Under the pieces are notes generated by a model, which saw only the letters and a program-made list of their open reading frames with translations, was not told the DNA's origin and searched no databases. Made by a program: the position numbers and the translations under genes. A DNA stretch of 64,000 bases from Lingula anatina (lineage: Eukaryota; Brachiopoda; Lingulata; Lingulida; Lingulidae): contig NW_019775414.1 in assembly GCF_001039355.2 (NCBI RefSeq), positions 615,683 to 679,682 on the forward strand. The letters run 5' to 3'. Each line of letters starts with the position of its first letter. Position 1 is the first letter of the stretch. Positions 11,521 through 23,924 of this stretch are shown one piece after another.

Positions 11521-14174
11521 CTACGCAGCTTTCCTATCTTCAATATTGTTCTGTCTTAATTTCTGTGATTTCAAAACTTTGTGAGCACCTCTACACATCT
11601 TGAAGAACCAAATCACATTTAAGATGTCCAGAACAGCACAAGAGCCAACCAGAACGTACTGGACATGGCCTATGCTCTCGTATGCTGGGGTGCCATATAT
11701 ACTATACACCATCCAGTAATAGGGCGGAATGACAGCTACTCGTGTTACAAAGAAGAAGATCACCATGGAAAAGCCATTCACCAAAACCTGTTTGGATGAC
11801 TTGGGGTAGCCTTCTACTTCCAAAAATCTCCTATTACGAAAAAAGCGTGATACAAACATTTTATTTCAACAGCTCAAGTTTGTTATTCTCTGCCTATAAA
11901 TTAACATCATATTTACGAGTTGAAGGTGAAAAACAGACAAAGCAAAACTCTGCAAATACTTTTTAAAAGTAACAAAGTGAAGTATTTAATTTTCCAAATG
12001 ATGTTTGTAAATCAAATATTTTGATTTAAAATATGTACTATGATATGTAGAAACAGTTTACCTCATATTTACAAATGGTGTTGAAAATTCGGCAAGAAGA
12101 CGAAAATTGGCAAAGAACTCCAATACTCCGAAGGTCTAAAAAGAGTAGATATAAAGTCAATTATTTTTGAGCAGGTATAAGTCTCATACATTAAAAAGAG
12201 ATGTAAAGATGTCTTTGTAAGTAACGACAAACCTTTTTTTCATTTTAGAAACGTCATTAACTAACATGCATTGCATGTTACGCAAGCATTTGACATTTTA
12301 CATATCAGGTATTTCTGCTCAATATTATAAATATTATAAATGTATATTCCATTTACATCATGAGTCAGAAGAACCAAAACCCGTGTGAACTCATAACCAC
12401 AATACATTCCAAATATACTGAGCAAATGTTAAACTACTTAACAAAATGAATGGCTTTTACAAGCAATAAATCGTATACAACAGCTGACTTCAACAGGTTT
12501 CCACAAACTGGACAAGTTTTTTTTTTTTCATTTAATACAAGGGTATAATGTAGAATTAACTTTGAAAAAAAAAGTTTTACACAACATAAGTGGGCATTTC
12601 TTAATTTTATTATGTAAATATGCCAAATTATATCAGTAATTTATATGCATTTAATAATTGAAACAAAAATGGCATACTCACTATGACATATACATAAGCA
12701 TATATGGACGCAAGGTGATGAATAAAGTAGAAATACCCTCCAACTTCTTTGTAATAAATGATCATTATGATAAAATCTGAAAAATATAAAACAGGAGTTT
12801 TAAAAGACAATATAAATATACTAGTACTTAGAACTGGTTGAATATTTTGTACATTTCAAAACATAATATTGAACCTTTTTGGCTTTAATACCATATATTT
12901 CAATTGAGAGTTCACACTAAAATTTTTTATTTCTCTTTTTTTTTACATTTGACTACTTATAACAATAACTGGTACTGGTCATATGATACTACCTGAGACC
13001 AAGTATCCAACTACTATGGCACAAGTATGACGAACCTGTGGGCAGTCACCCCTGCATTAGAAAAAAAATTAATACAATCACATTTTTATCGATTCTAATC
13101 TCACGGCAATGCTGTGAAATTTCACATCCATCCATACACAATTTTTTGTTGTCAAGGGCATTGTCATTCTGTAGGAAATATATGATAATATGATTCATTA
13201 TGGAATAACTTTCCCTACACAAGACTTCAAGAAAAGTGGGGAAAAAAACATCAGAGTGACTTGCTAAATTCTAATGTATATAAAAGAACCTACCACACTG
13301 AATCTTTCATTGTCCTCTCATCTGTAAGCAGGACATAAAGGCCACTAAATGACACAATTATGGCATGGACTCCAGATACAAATCTGCAAACATTAAAAGG
13401 ATTTGTTTAATTTCATTCTTTCTCATTACAAAAATACGTACTGTAATAGGAGGAGGGGAAGTATGAAGGCAATGGTTTATTCAAGTTACGGACAAGAATT
13501 TAAAACACTTTGCTTGGACTTGCAAATTTATATAAAGAAATAGACCTGTGACATTGTTTTCCTTCATATTATTTAAGCCCTACACTGTCTGACAGATACA
13601 GTCTACTGAAAAAACACAAACTTGGATGCACACCTGATATACAACAACAAGATTTTCCAACTCCTGTATATTAAGTTCATAAAAATAACAGAGCCAGCAA
13701 ATGTGGAAATGCACCTGTTACTATTTTTCAGTTTTAGCATTAACATTAATCCCTACTTCATCCAATTTTGCAAATCCTATGGACTTAATAATTATACTTG
13801 TTTGGGTTAATAACAGCTGCACTATAAACCTTAAATGTCAAAGTGGATTCAATAAACTATGCCATTTCAAAAACTAATCAAAGCCTAGCTTAATCAGCAG
13901 TTTAAATTATAAGAAGATTAGGTTACTAAGAAATCATCACATGTAGACGTACCAAACTGAATGACTTGGTATTGCATAAATTGATGAAGTGTAGAAGTGG
14001 AAAAAAAACATTGGATCAACATGTGCTATTCTAAGATCAACTTACTAGTACTTAAAACAATTTTATGTTATATGCACATAAATATGAGAACACATTTAAA
14101 AAAAGTTAATAATTAAAGAGGAAAGACAACGAAAAACAATAATTGAACTGAACTTAGTTTTACCTACAGGTTTT

Positions 14175-14222
<48 letters not shown>

Positions 14223-15122
14223 GAAATAGATATCAGGACACAATCTAAAATATATAAAACAGCCTGGGAGCAAAGCTGTTGAACTTTGAATTGTTTTCAA
14301 CAGAGCACTATCATATTAGTGTTTATACTTGACAAACAATAAGATCAACGGGGATTCAGGTTTTATTTGGCTTCATGCCATGTCATGAGGGTTATTGGGT
14401 ATCAAAAATATCTTAAACAGTATACTGCACTTAATTCCCACGTACGTTATGTACAAGTCATACACTATAAATAAAACATATCTCCTCTGTGAAACAAGTA
14501 TGCATACTGTATATAAACACTTCTAGTTATGCAGCTATGCATTTCATTTTTTGTTTTAATTTAAGAAAACACAACCACTTATTTTATCAAACATGTTGTA
14601 CCAGATTGTGAGTTAAGAAAATAATTATAATATATTGAGCTCTACAAGTAAATGAGTTAAGAAACTAATTATAATTTATTGAGCTCTACCAGTAAATGGT
14701 GAGATGTTACCTTGGACATCTCTCTATACTTCAAAATACAATAACATTACAAATGATACCTATAATGCAGTAATACAAATATTATTTTAAAAGTCTGAAG
14801 AATTATAAGGCAAATTTTATATTGACTCTTAGGGGACAGGTGCTTCAACTACTGTAAAGAGGAGTTCTTTTTGCAAAACCATTCGGATATATCATGGAAC
14901 AACACTGATGTAATACTCACAATGTTTGGAGTTCAATCTGAACATGGAGCGGTGATTTGGAAAACTGGTTCATATACTTGGCAAGTATTTTCCCACAATA
15001 CTGGAACAGTAATGAAGATATCACACAGCTTATCAAAGCTGTTGGGTAGTAGGCAAATGAGACTGGTGCATCCATTATCATCTTCTGGGGCATTTCTTTA
15101 TTTTTGTCATGAGTAACCAACA
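11521..15122 (-). CDS. TLCD4: TLC-domain multipass membrane protein TLCD4 (TMEM56)
   Basis: Coding exons, in transcript order: 14921-15122, 13294-13383, 12993-13051, 12682-12776, 12062-12135 and 11521-11830, all with GT-AG borders and matching phases. The ATG at 15093 gives 266 aa, close to the human length of about 263. The first exon opens after an AG at 15123-15124, so a 5' UTR exon must lie upstream. TLC-domain hallmarks are FHHLASIYAYVYV-like sequence (IHHLASIYAYVYV), then FRLLAEFSTPFVNMR, then GYPK and YSIYGT, as in vertebrate TMEM56. Several hydrophobic helices are evident, and the first follows SFAYYPTALI. The family sits in internal membranes and its substrate is not settled. It is divergent from ALG14, with the assembly gap between them. 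Only the paralogue assignment within TLC proteins is slightly uncertain. Confidence 0.93.
14179..14218. repeat. (TA)n microsatellite in a TLCD4 intron
   Basis: About 20 TA units within the large first intron of the TLCD4 gene. Confidence 0.9.
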
Positions 15123-15692
15123 CTGAAATAGAAAAAGAACACAGAGAAAAATAATATAATTATAAATATACACATAGATTTTTGGAAAAATCAACAAACA
15201 GCTCACTGAGCTTGACCAAAACAATTAAGGATATACCATTCTTTACCAAAATAATTACAGTTGAATTATAAAAACAAGTATGAAAAAAATGACATTAAGT
15301 AAATCTAATAAGTCACTATCTGCAATATGGCTTACCATACTCATTTATAATTCAAGGCCCTCATGATGTTTACCAATACTGATTTTGATGTAGATTAAAT
15401 AATAGATGCTTACTTTGTACATTATTCAGGATAAGATATCAACACTCAACAGCGCTTGTTACGCAGAGGTTTAAGCATTTCTGGCTTTTTTTTTTTTTTA
15501 CCAAAAGTTCATTTATTAAATATAGTCAAAATTTCTATTTTTGCACATGATTATACACGATTTTAAAGTTTATGAAAATGATATTTTTAAACATAAACTG
15601 AAGTACAAAAATTACCGGGATTAAAGATTTCCTATAATTCAACCATTACTTTGTAGAGATACAAACTACAATATATTTGCCTTTTTTTTTCC

Positions 15693-16186
15693 NNNNNNNN
15701 NNNNNNNNNNNNNNNNNNNNNNNNNNNNNNNNNNNNNNNNNNNNNNNNNNNNNNNNNNNNNNNNNNNNNNNNNNNNNNNNNNNNNNNNNNNNNNNNNNNN
15801 NNNNNNNNNNNNNNNNNNNNNNNNNNNNNNNNNNNNNNNNNNNNNNNNNNNNNNNNNNNNNNNNNNNNNNNNNNNNNNNNNNNNNNNNNNNNNNNNNNNN
15901 NNNNNNNNNNNNNNNNNNNNNNNNNNNNNNNNNNNNNNNNNNNNNNNNNNNNNNNNNNNNNNNNNNNNNNNNNNNNNNNNNNNNNNNNNNNNNNNNNNNN
16001 NNNNNNNNNNNNNNNNNNNNNNNNNNNNNNNNNNNNNNNNNNNNNNNNNNNNNNNNNNNNNNNNNNNNNNNNNNNNNNNNNNNNNNNNNNNNNNNNNNNN
16101 NNNNNNNNNNNNNNNNNNNNNNNNNNNNNNNNNNNNNNNNNNNNNNNNNNNNNNNNNNNNNNNNNNNNNNNNNNNNNNNNNNNNNN
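15693..16186. other. assembly gap (run of N)
   Basis: Continuous N. It falls between the divergent TLCD4 and ALG14 genes and probably hides first exons and promoter sequence. Confidence 0.99.
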
Positions 16187-16862
16187 TATGTTCAGATTAA
16201 AATTTGTTTTTTCATACTTGTGAACTCCTGAAGATTTAATCTTGCATTTAAGTCTGATAATTCACATCAGGGCTTCTCCTAGGATTTGGGGTACAGGGTC
16301 TACTAATTGTAAGTCTGCAATTTGATAACAGATTCACATGAAGTTTAACCAAAGCTAAAAAAAAACCCTGAGTGGGAAGTGGGGAGGGGGTACAGTACTG
16401 TTAAATTAATTTTATTAAAATATTCAAAATTTATAATATTTGAATAAATTTCAATGAAAATTAAAGAAATTTTATAATACTTTACTTATATTTATGTTAA
16501 CAATTTAACTTTTTAAGGGGTTATCACATGTTTGATTTTTTAAACATATATGAACTAAATAAAATCAGTATAAAAAAGTTCCCCTTCTTTTTATTAAAAT
16601 TCTCATATTTGTTATTACTAATTTCTTCCTTACATCAATATCACACTGGTATATGAGAGCAATGTTAATTTATCATATTCCAGCACTAAATTTTAAACTG
16701 TAAATAACAGAGGTGATGCTAGAGTCATTAAAAAAACATCATACATAATTTCAGGTAATATTTTGGCAAATAAACAACATTTCAACAAGATCTTCAGTCC
16801 CAAAGATTTCACTTTCTATAGTGAGCAGATAGCATACAACGTGTTTGATTGACAGGCAGTTT

Positions 16863-16876
16863 GTTGCCGTGACAAC
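16863..16876. promoter_or_regulatory. RFX X-box
   Basis: GTTGCCGTGACAAC fits the RFX consensus GTNRCC-N(0-3)-RGYAAC with near-perfect dyad symmetry. RFX factors drive ciliary and some housekeeping genes. It lies in the TLCD4-ALG14 intergenic region. Whether it is used is unknown. Confidence 0.4.
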
Positions 16877-17223
16877 GAACTAGATATAGCCAGTTCATCC
16901 AGTCCAATCTGGCTCCAGCACAGTACTTGTGTAGTTTCTGTTTTTGGAAGTGTCTTTATTACTAAACCACGTAAATTTTTAACTAAATAAATGTTCAGTA
17001 GTGAACCTGATATGTGAATAAATTTTGTCTGCTGAAGTTCTGGAGGGTGTTCACTTTCATAATTTGGCGGTAAGTTTGCTCAGACTTCGTTTTGCGACTG
17101 CATGTGTTTTGTGCCAAAAGTAGGTCACTCTTTTTCAATGTCCTCTAGGAAGAGGCAAAAAGACGTTAGTATGCAACAAAAAATTATTTTTAAAAGATTT
17201 TTGCTCCAAATTTCTCATAAAGC

Positions 17224-17325
17224 ATGACCTGTCCGTCGGACAGCCAACCCTGCAACTTCACCTGTCCGAACTGAATTTTTACCTGTCCCGGACAGGCGGA
17301 CAGGCGCTAATGTCGAGCCCTGTCA
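17224..17325. repeat. CTGTCC/GGACAG hairpin cluster
   Basis: CCTGTCCGTCGGACAG is an inverted repeat, followed by three more CCTGTCC or GGACAG words ending in GGACAGGCGGACAGGCGC. The cluster ends about 30 bases before the first visible ALG14 exon. It looks like the end of a MITE. Confidence 0.4.
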
Positions 17326-17356
17326 TTGTCTAAGAATATTGAACATATATTTACAG

Positions 17357-18558
17357 GTGGACATACCGCTGAAATCCTTTCTCTGGTGTCTGGGCTTGCA
17401 GGCAGACCAGAACCTAGTTTTGCAAGAGACACTAACAGGGGCAAAAATAGATATTCTCCTAGAGAATACATAGTAGCCAATACAGACACAATGAGTGAAG
17501 ACAGAATCAAAACAGCTGAGGCAAAAATGGGTTTTAATTCTCAAGTATGTATTTTGAGATACAGGTTATATATTTTTTCAGAATACCGTTAATTTGATAC
17601 ATTGTTGTGTCATTACTCAACCTAATTTAATGTAAGTGGTATTTCAAAATGTCAACAATTTTTGCTGTAAAATAAAAGTTGTTATTTTAGTCAATTTATA
17701 ATGTAATAATGCAATATTGATACACTTTCAGTATTTTATAACCAAGGTGCCTAGAAGCAGAGAAGTGCATCAGTCTTGGATAACCACAGTAATGACTACA
17801 TTATATGCAAGCTTGTATTGTTTCCCTATAGTATTTAAAAGCAGACCAGATTTGGTAAGTTATATAACCATTATTTTTGTCTGTAATGAAAAAAAGTTTT
17901 AACTGTAAACAAATTTGTTGATATTTGTGAATATGTACTTTTATGTGAAAGGTGTAGAGACGTGTGAATTTTTGTTTTGAATTAAACTTAAAAAGGAAAG
18001 ACGTCCCAAGGTTAAAACATTGCAATGTATGTATAACATCCTGAAATAAGAAATCTTTTCTTTGATGAAGTAATTTTTATTGTCACTAGAAATCTTTTGA
18101 GTTGTTTGTTTTTGCTACAGTTATTGTGCAATGGTCCAGGAACATGTATTCCACTGTGCTTTGCTGCTTTTCTTTTAAAGGTAAAGAAACTTTCAGTACA
18201 TATATTTGCTATGTTTGTGTTTCAGCTGCCACATTGCATTTTATTTAGATTAATGGTAGCAATTAATTATAATATTGTATAATTAAAATGTATCGGTTTT
18301 TGTTTTGTACAAATTGCCGATTGCTTTATCAGATATTTTGTACTAACCTTCTTGACCAAAAAAGATGCACATAATTTATATTTTCAGTTGACAGGAATGA
18401 AGGATGTTTCCATCATCTATATTGAGAGCATCTGCAGAGTGGAAAGTCTTTCTCTATCGGCCAGAATCTTATATTACTTTGCTGATCATATATTAGTTCA
18501 ATGGCCACAATTACTAAAAAAATTTCCTGGGACTGAATATATTGGTAGAATTGTTTAG
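17357..18558 (+). CDS. ALG14: UDP-GlcNAc transferase membrane subunit ALG14 (5' part missing)
   Basis: Exons 17357-17544, 17732-17854, 18121-18180 and 18388-18558 join in frame and encode 180 residues ending at TAG 18558. They begin inside the family's GxGGHT motif (GGHTAEILSLVSGL) and continue through SPREYIVANTD, VPRSREVHQSW, LLCNGPGTCIPLC, IIYIESICRVESLS and LVQWPQL...YIGRIV. All of these are conserved ALG14 segments. ALG14 anchors the catalytic ALG13 to the ER membrane. Together they add the second GlcNAc to dolichol-PP-GlcNAc for N-glycosylation. The exon with the N-terminal membrane anchor and first Gly of the motif is not visible and may lie in the N gap. A poly(A) signal AATAAA sits at 18568, right after the stop. 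Confidence 0.95.
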
Positions 18559-18567
18559 CAGCCAGTT

Positions 18568-18573
18568 AATAAA
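18568..18573 (+). terminator. ALG14 polyadenylation signal
   Basis: AATAAA, nine bases after the ALG14 stop codon, implies a very short 3' UTR. Confidence 0.6.
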
Positions 18574-19689
18574 GTTGTATGGTAAATATATTGCTGCCTG
18601 AATGCTTCTTATTCTACTTCAAAATTTATGTCTGTGTAAATCATCCCCACTGTCATAGCATTTTGCTTGGTGCAATGGCACAAGCATTGTGATTCATCAA
18701 AGTCAAAAGATATACAACATGTACCTCAGCTAGAACTCATGTCAGATACATTATATATTTCGGTTTCAATGTACATATTTGTATTTTGAGAGAGGTATCC
18801 TAATTTAAAGACACATTCGTTTACTTAGTCACAGAACCCATCAATAGAATTGTGCAATGTCAAAACTTATAGAAGCAGTGACATTAAAAAATACTGGTAT
18901 GAGATCATATTTATATTTTTTACCAACTTTTACTCCTTCATCAGTCAAATGTAACACCCTGTTGGTGCAATTGGCAGGGGTTTAGCTTGCACACACACAC
19001 ATACACACACTCGCTCACACACTCACCCACACAACCACAACCTCCCTATTAGGGGTGCTGCTTTGGTACATTAAGGTTATTTTAGAGGTGTGATAGGATA
19101 TATCTGTCCTCATCACAGTTCACGGTGTTCTTAGTCTTTCTTATCCAGATGGATTCCTTATTAATTGATACATCTAATTATCCAGTCACTTTCATTTGAA
19201 TCTCCAAAATTTTGGCACTGGATAACTTGACATAATGCAACACAAGAGACATAGTTTTTAGGTGTTGCATTTTATCTGTATGAACAAAATAGTCAGTATG
19301 TAGTCAGTATTGCAATAGGTGTGCTGACCAAGCACATCCACTACACTTCATTTGCTCAAGGACTTGTAGTGACCTTGATTTGCATAAATGAACAGTTTTT
19401 CCCTTGAGTGTGTGCCAGTCTGCTGTGTATTGCAGAGGAATGCAGTTGTCCAGAGTAATGCAGTGGCAGAAGTGGATTTAGTTTATAGAAGCATAACGGT
19501 GAGATTTCAATGTATAGAATTGCATATAATTTATTATATTTCTATAGTTATATTAGAGGATGTCATTGTATTTTCTCACCTTAATAGAATCTTGGAATGT
19601 TTAGTGACAGGTAGTAAGTGATAAGTTGATGAGGACCAGACAAAACTTTTGTTGATACTAGTACTATTACTAGTACTTTTAACTCTATG

Positions 19690-20300
19690 TCATTAAGCTT
19701 TTAAAAATTGTGTTGTATGGTGAACAGTAAATATAGACAATTAGTTTCATATGTGTTTTCTTTGTTTTAGTTTCACAGCAGTTTCCTGTAAAATGTTGAC
19801 AATAAATGGAATGCCTGTTGACATATGCTTCATTCTAGTCTGTGGCCTCATTGAGCTTCATAGTGCAACATTTGCAGAAGTGGAAAACCTCCGCCCTAGT
19901 GAAAGTTTTGCCATTCTGAACACTCTGCCAAAGTGAAATATACTTCTACCATGTCTGAGAAAAGAAAGACCCCCGAGATGAAGGAAGATATTATTAGTGA
20001 AAACGCTGAAGCACTTAAATTGTCCAGGGCGTCCAACATGGGGAAGCTAACAAAACTTTATCATGATATAGAAGTTTTAATGGTTGATTTTAGTAACTAA
20101 TGAAGCTAATAAAAAGCATTAAACTTGAATTCTGTTGTAGCATTAGAAATTGTGTCATATGCTGAACAATACGTATAGACAATTCATTTCATTTGTTGTT
20201 TGTGTTTTAGTTTTATGGCAGTTTCCTGTAAAATACTGACAATAAATGAAATCCCCATTGACAAATGTTTTATTCTGTTCTGTGGCCCTGATGAGCGACA
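19690..20300 (+). repeat. diverged tandem duplication of an exon-like segment
   Basis: The blocks at about 19690-19860 and 20138-20300 share AATTGTGT...ATAGACAATT, a TTTGTTTTAG or TGTGTTTTAG acceptor-like border, then GCAGTTTCCTGTAAAAT, GACAATAAATG and TCTGTGGCC. Copies differ by scattered substitutions and small indels, so the duplication is not recent. Confidence 0.6.
19951..20100 (+). pseudogene. 49-codon ORF, possible retroelement N-terminal fragment
   Basis: An ATG-to-TAA frame giving a charged helical peptide (MSEKRKTPEMKEDII..., later LTKLYHDIEVLMVDFSN). The 'KLTKLYHDIEVLM' style resembles the start of gag-like proteins of LTR retroelements, but this is an impression only. No further coding follows. 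Confidence 0.25.
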
Positions 20301-20614
20301 TTACATAGTTATGAAATCTTAAAAGAATACTTCAATTATCCTGTTTTTATAAACTCCATTTTAGTTATGTTATTCACTCCTGAAAGTTTGGAGATAACAA
20401 GTAACACAGTTTTGCATTTAGTTGGTAAATGATAAAAGTTCACAAAATATGTATTGTGTCATTGTTTGCTATCATCAGTGTATGCTTTTAAAGGTTTGAA
20501 AATAAACAAGTTGAATCACTACTGCGTTTTAAAGTGTCAAAATAATTGCTTTTAACCTCCAATAGAGCTTTCACCCCATTTGTCATCTTTAAATTAAATT
20601 GGAACCCTCCCCTC

Positions 20615-20885
20615 AAAAATAATGGAATTGCCCCACCTGTCACCCCTCAAACAGAATGGACTGACCCCACCTGTTACCCCTCAAATTGAATGGACTCGCC
20701 CCACCTGTCACCCCTCAAACGGAATGGGCTGACCCCACCTGTCACCCCTCAGATTGAATAGACTCGGCCCACCTGTCACCCCTCAGATTGAATGGACTAA
20801 CCCCACCTGTTACCCCTCAAATTGAATGGACTCGCCCCACCTGTCACCCCTCAAACTGAATGGACTCGCCCACCTGTCACCCCTT
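20615..20885. repeat. minisatellite, unit about 36-37 bp
   Basis: About 7.5 copies of CCCCACCTGTCACCCCTCAA followed by a variable ATTGAATGGACTCG-type half. Two unit variants partly alternate (GACTCG and G-CTGAC), giving a loose 73-74 bp higher-order period. It is strongly C-rich against an AT-rich background. Confidence 0.9.
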
Positions 20886-21970
20886 TTATTGTATTCCAAT
20901 ACAATAATCATTCATTTCAAACTATAAAACAAATACATTTGGTGGAATATTTATTTATTGTAGAATGACAAAAAAAAAATCATATTGAACAAAAAAGAAA
21001 TATGAAAAAAAAGGCTAAATGAACATTTAATTTCACTTGAATTGTTATTTGTACAGGACTGTTACCGGTCCTTGAATCTTGATCGTTTTTACTATACACA
21101 ATCAAAATTGAACACAATTTATGTACTGTTTTATTTTGTTCAGCCATCACAGCATAAATATGAAAAATATTATATTTACACATGAACATTTTAACAATTT
21201 GGCAAATTCACTAACTACAAATGAAAAAAAATAGAATTACGCCGAAAACTTATTGAAAATAAGATGCTCCATCCTAAATTCGTGAACATCGCTAGAAAAT
21301 GTAATATAGTGCACTGCAACGTACCGCAATCTTAATTATGAGACAACGTTTAAACACAAAAATTTTAACTTTGACAATTTACAAAAATTTAAGACAAACG
21401 TTTGATTGAATTTTAATAAGCAATTGAATGCACTTTAAATCAAACAGATGATAGATTCTAAAAATACATCACTATCAACAAACTTTTAATTCTGAACCTT
21501 TTATATCAAAATAACTCTTCCAAAAATTAAAAAAATTAAAAAGCATTTAAATTTATTCAGGCAAATATGTTAATCATCAAAAGGTGTCAGATGATTACGT
21601 TTCCAGATAATGTAACATACAAAATTTACTTCAAAGGCAATTGTTTCGATAAATGATATGGTAGTTGATGAAATTGGTAAGCAGTCTTACTGGAGTTTCA
21701 ATTAACGATATGGTGAAAATTGCGTTTTTACTTCCAAAATTGAAAGGTGCAATATGTAAACACTTTGAATTCCATTTTTGCATAAAATAAGAATATTGGA
21801 GAGAAAATGAATGAATTTCAGATAGAATCAGATACATCTGAACTTATCCCATGAATTGATTTGAAAATGATCGAGATCAACCCTTGAGGTAACATTTGAA
21901 AACAAATTAAAAACGGTAAATTTCTGTATACAATTTGAAAAGGGAACACGTACGATCACAATCAAAAGTT
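20886..21970. other. non-coding interval
   Basis: AT-rich with no supported gene or RNA; short open frames only. Confidence 0.5.
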
Positions 21971-22079
21971 AAATGCGTAAAAATATAACATGTAGGTATA
22001 AAATGTTTCAAAAAATCATAGTAACAGCGTGCACGATTTTCACCATATGGTGTGTGTACGTGTGTTTGTGTCCGATTCT

Positions 22080-23830
22080 GAAATACGGGCGGAAGACTAA
22101 GGCAGCCTCTATCAGTCGCATGCGCATTTTGCAGTATCTCGGCAATGGAGATGGCACTTCTGAAATATAAAAATAACGATGATGACACAATTCAACATTT
22201 CTTAGCAATAGGATTTTATCTAGGACTGTATAAACTGAAAATGAAAATGCAAGTACTTGTGTTGATTTTGCAATGTTAAAATTACAATGGGGCAGACTGA
22301 ACTTACGAAAGTTTGTAGGCCTAATCATCTCATGATCATTAACAGCAAATTTTACTTGAATGGCAGAACAGCCTGTTTCTATTACATGTGAAATACGTTT
22401 AGGTTACCATAAAAATCAAAAAAATATCCGTTTTTTAAAGTTATCTCATTTAGTTTTTATCTCATTCAGTTGCAAACAATTTATATTTTCTAAACAAAGC
22501 AAAATGCAATACAGAATTATGAAAACAGTAGGGTATCCTACATAGGTACCTGAAAGTTTCATTGTGATACGTCAAGTACAAAAATTAAAAATTGTTCTTG
22601 AAATATAAATTTGTTCAGGTGAGACATTTACGTATCTGTGAGTCCTAGGAAATGATCTAATATTTTCTCTTTCTTCATATTATTCATGCGATCTTTTTAA
22701 AGATAAGCAACGAACAGTTACTCTAAAAGACAATGGACCACACAAGAAAAGCAGTAATTTAAGCTTACAGAAAAATGAAAAAACCTTGGTGCAAGGAAAC
22801 TCTTAGGCTTTCATGATACAGAATCTACTCACTGTTCGACAAATTTTGAATTAAAACAAGCTTTTGACAAACATTTAAATAAAGCTATACCAAACTCAAA
22901 CCACAACATTTGAAAAGTGTGTGAATTACTCTTACCATAGCAGTACAAATTAGAAGACTATTGCAGCCTATATCTGTCGTAGGAGCGCTTTGTAGTACCT
23001 CGGCAACGGTGTTAGCAGTTCTGAAATACGAAAGTAACGTTAATGGCAAAATTCAATATTCCAAAGTAATAACATTTTAATTAAGAGTACATAAACTGAA
23101 AAGGGCTGCCTAAACACGAGAAAAACGAATGAAAAGGGTCATATAGTTCAAGATTCAAAATTCTTCGATATTTCACAAATCTTACTGAATGTTGTAAACC
23201 GATTTCTGGTGAAAATTCAATAAAACCGTTACAACCAATACAGTACTATTGGTAACCATTCTCAAAGTAACTGCTCGAACGAATGGAGCAGTTCCACCAA
23301 GAGTCAGATTATTATACTACCGATTACCGATTCAAATAATCATCGAATATTTATAATAATTTCATACACGATAAATCTTATTTGATGAATGGTACAACAA
23401 AGTGCTTCTATTTTATGTAAAAAATGTGTCTAAGTTACAATAAAAATCGGGAAAATATCCTACAGATATGATGATTCTTTTGTCACAAGCAAAAAACAAA
23501 AAAAGGGTCCCCTTTGTCTTATTCCATTGCAAACATAATTAACATATCCCAAACAAAGCATAATGTAATACCGAACCGTATGTAATATACTTATACGTAC
23601 TCTTACGTCAAGTCCAAAAATGAGTAAACTTGTACTTTAAACTTGTTGAAAAATAAAATAAAACCTTGGTGTAAGAAGCTTCTTAATCATACACGACAGA
23701 GAACACACTCAAACTGTTTGATAAATTTCGAATTAAACAAGCTTTTGACAAAAATTTGCAAGCACAATTTGCAAGCTCTAACAACCTCAAACGACAGCGT
23801 TGGAAAATATTAGCTTTACTCTGACAATAA
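22080..23830 (-). repeat. diverged ~870-bp tandem duplication with exon-like cores
   Basis: About 22080-22950 and 22960-23830 align along their length: GGCAAYGG...TTCTGAAATA, ATAAACTGAAAA, GCAAACA...AACAAAGCA, AAAACCTTGGTG and AAGCTTTTGACAAA recur in order with an offset of 860-880. In each copy the minus strand shows an acceptor (TTTCAG or TATTTCAG) followed by a conserved core, and the upstream copy also has a good donor (CTATG|GTAAGAG). The cores read SAISIAEILQNAHATDRGC and TANTVAEVLQSAPTTDIGC in corresponding frames. Exon phases do not allow simple in-frame joining, so coding is not established. Confidence 0.6.
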
Positions 23831-23924
23831 CCGTGCATTCCACATTATCAAATTATGGACATAAGACATAACTTTTCATTCTTATAAGATAGTGCCTTGT
23901 ACATTTAATGTTACTCACGAGACC

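Larger units (their letters stand above)
15123..17356. other. TLCD4-ALG14 divergent intergenic region with assembly gap
   Basis: It contains 494 Ns (15693-16186), a perfect RFX X-box (16863-16876) and a hairpin-rich block (17224-17325). It should hold the 5' exons and promoters of both flanking genes. No exon encoding the missing ALG14 N-terminus was found in the resolved part. The only donor-like site tried, near 17070, is preceded by an in-frame stop. Confidence 0.6.
18575..20610. other. non-coding interval with duplicated exon-like block
   Basis: A CA-rich low-complexity patch lies at about 18990-19040. A diverged duplication of about 165 bp (about 19690-19860 and 20138-20300) is described separately. 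A 49-codon frame sits between the copies. No established gene is recognised. Confidence 0.5.

Noticed and set aside
15677-16231. 184-codon plus-strand frame
   Set aside because: It consists almost entirely of the N gap translated as X; not a gene.
17041-17090. Donor-like GGCG|GTAAGT as the end of the missing ALG14 exon 1
   Set aside because: Joining would give a Gly-rich start, but an in-frame TAA lies two codons upstream of the donor, so it cannot carry the membrane-anchor sequence.
20615-20885. CRISPR-like array
   Set aside because: Units are contiguous with no unique spacers, and the context is eukaryotic; it is a minisatellite.
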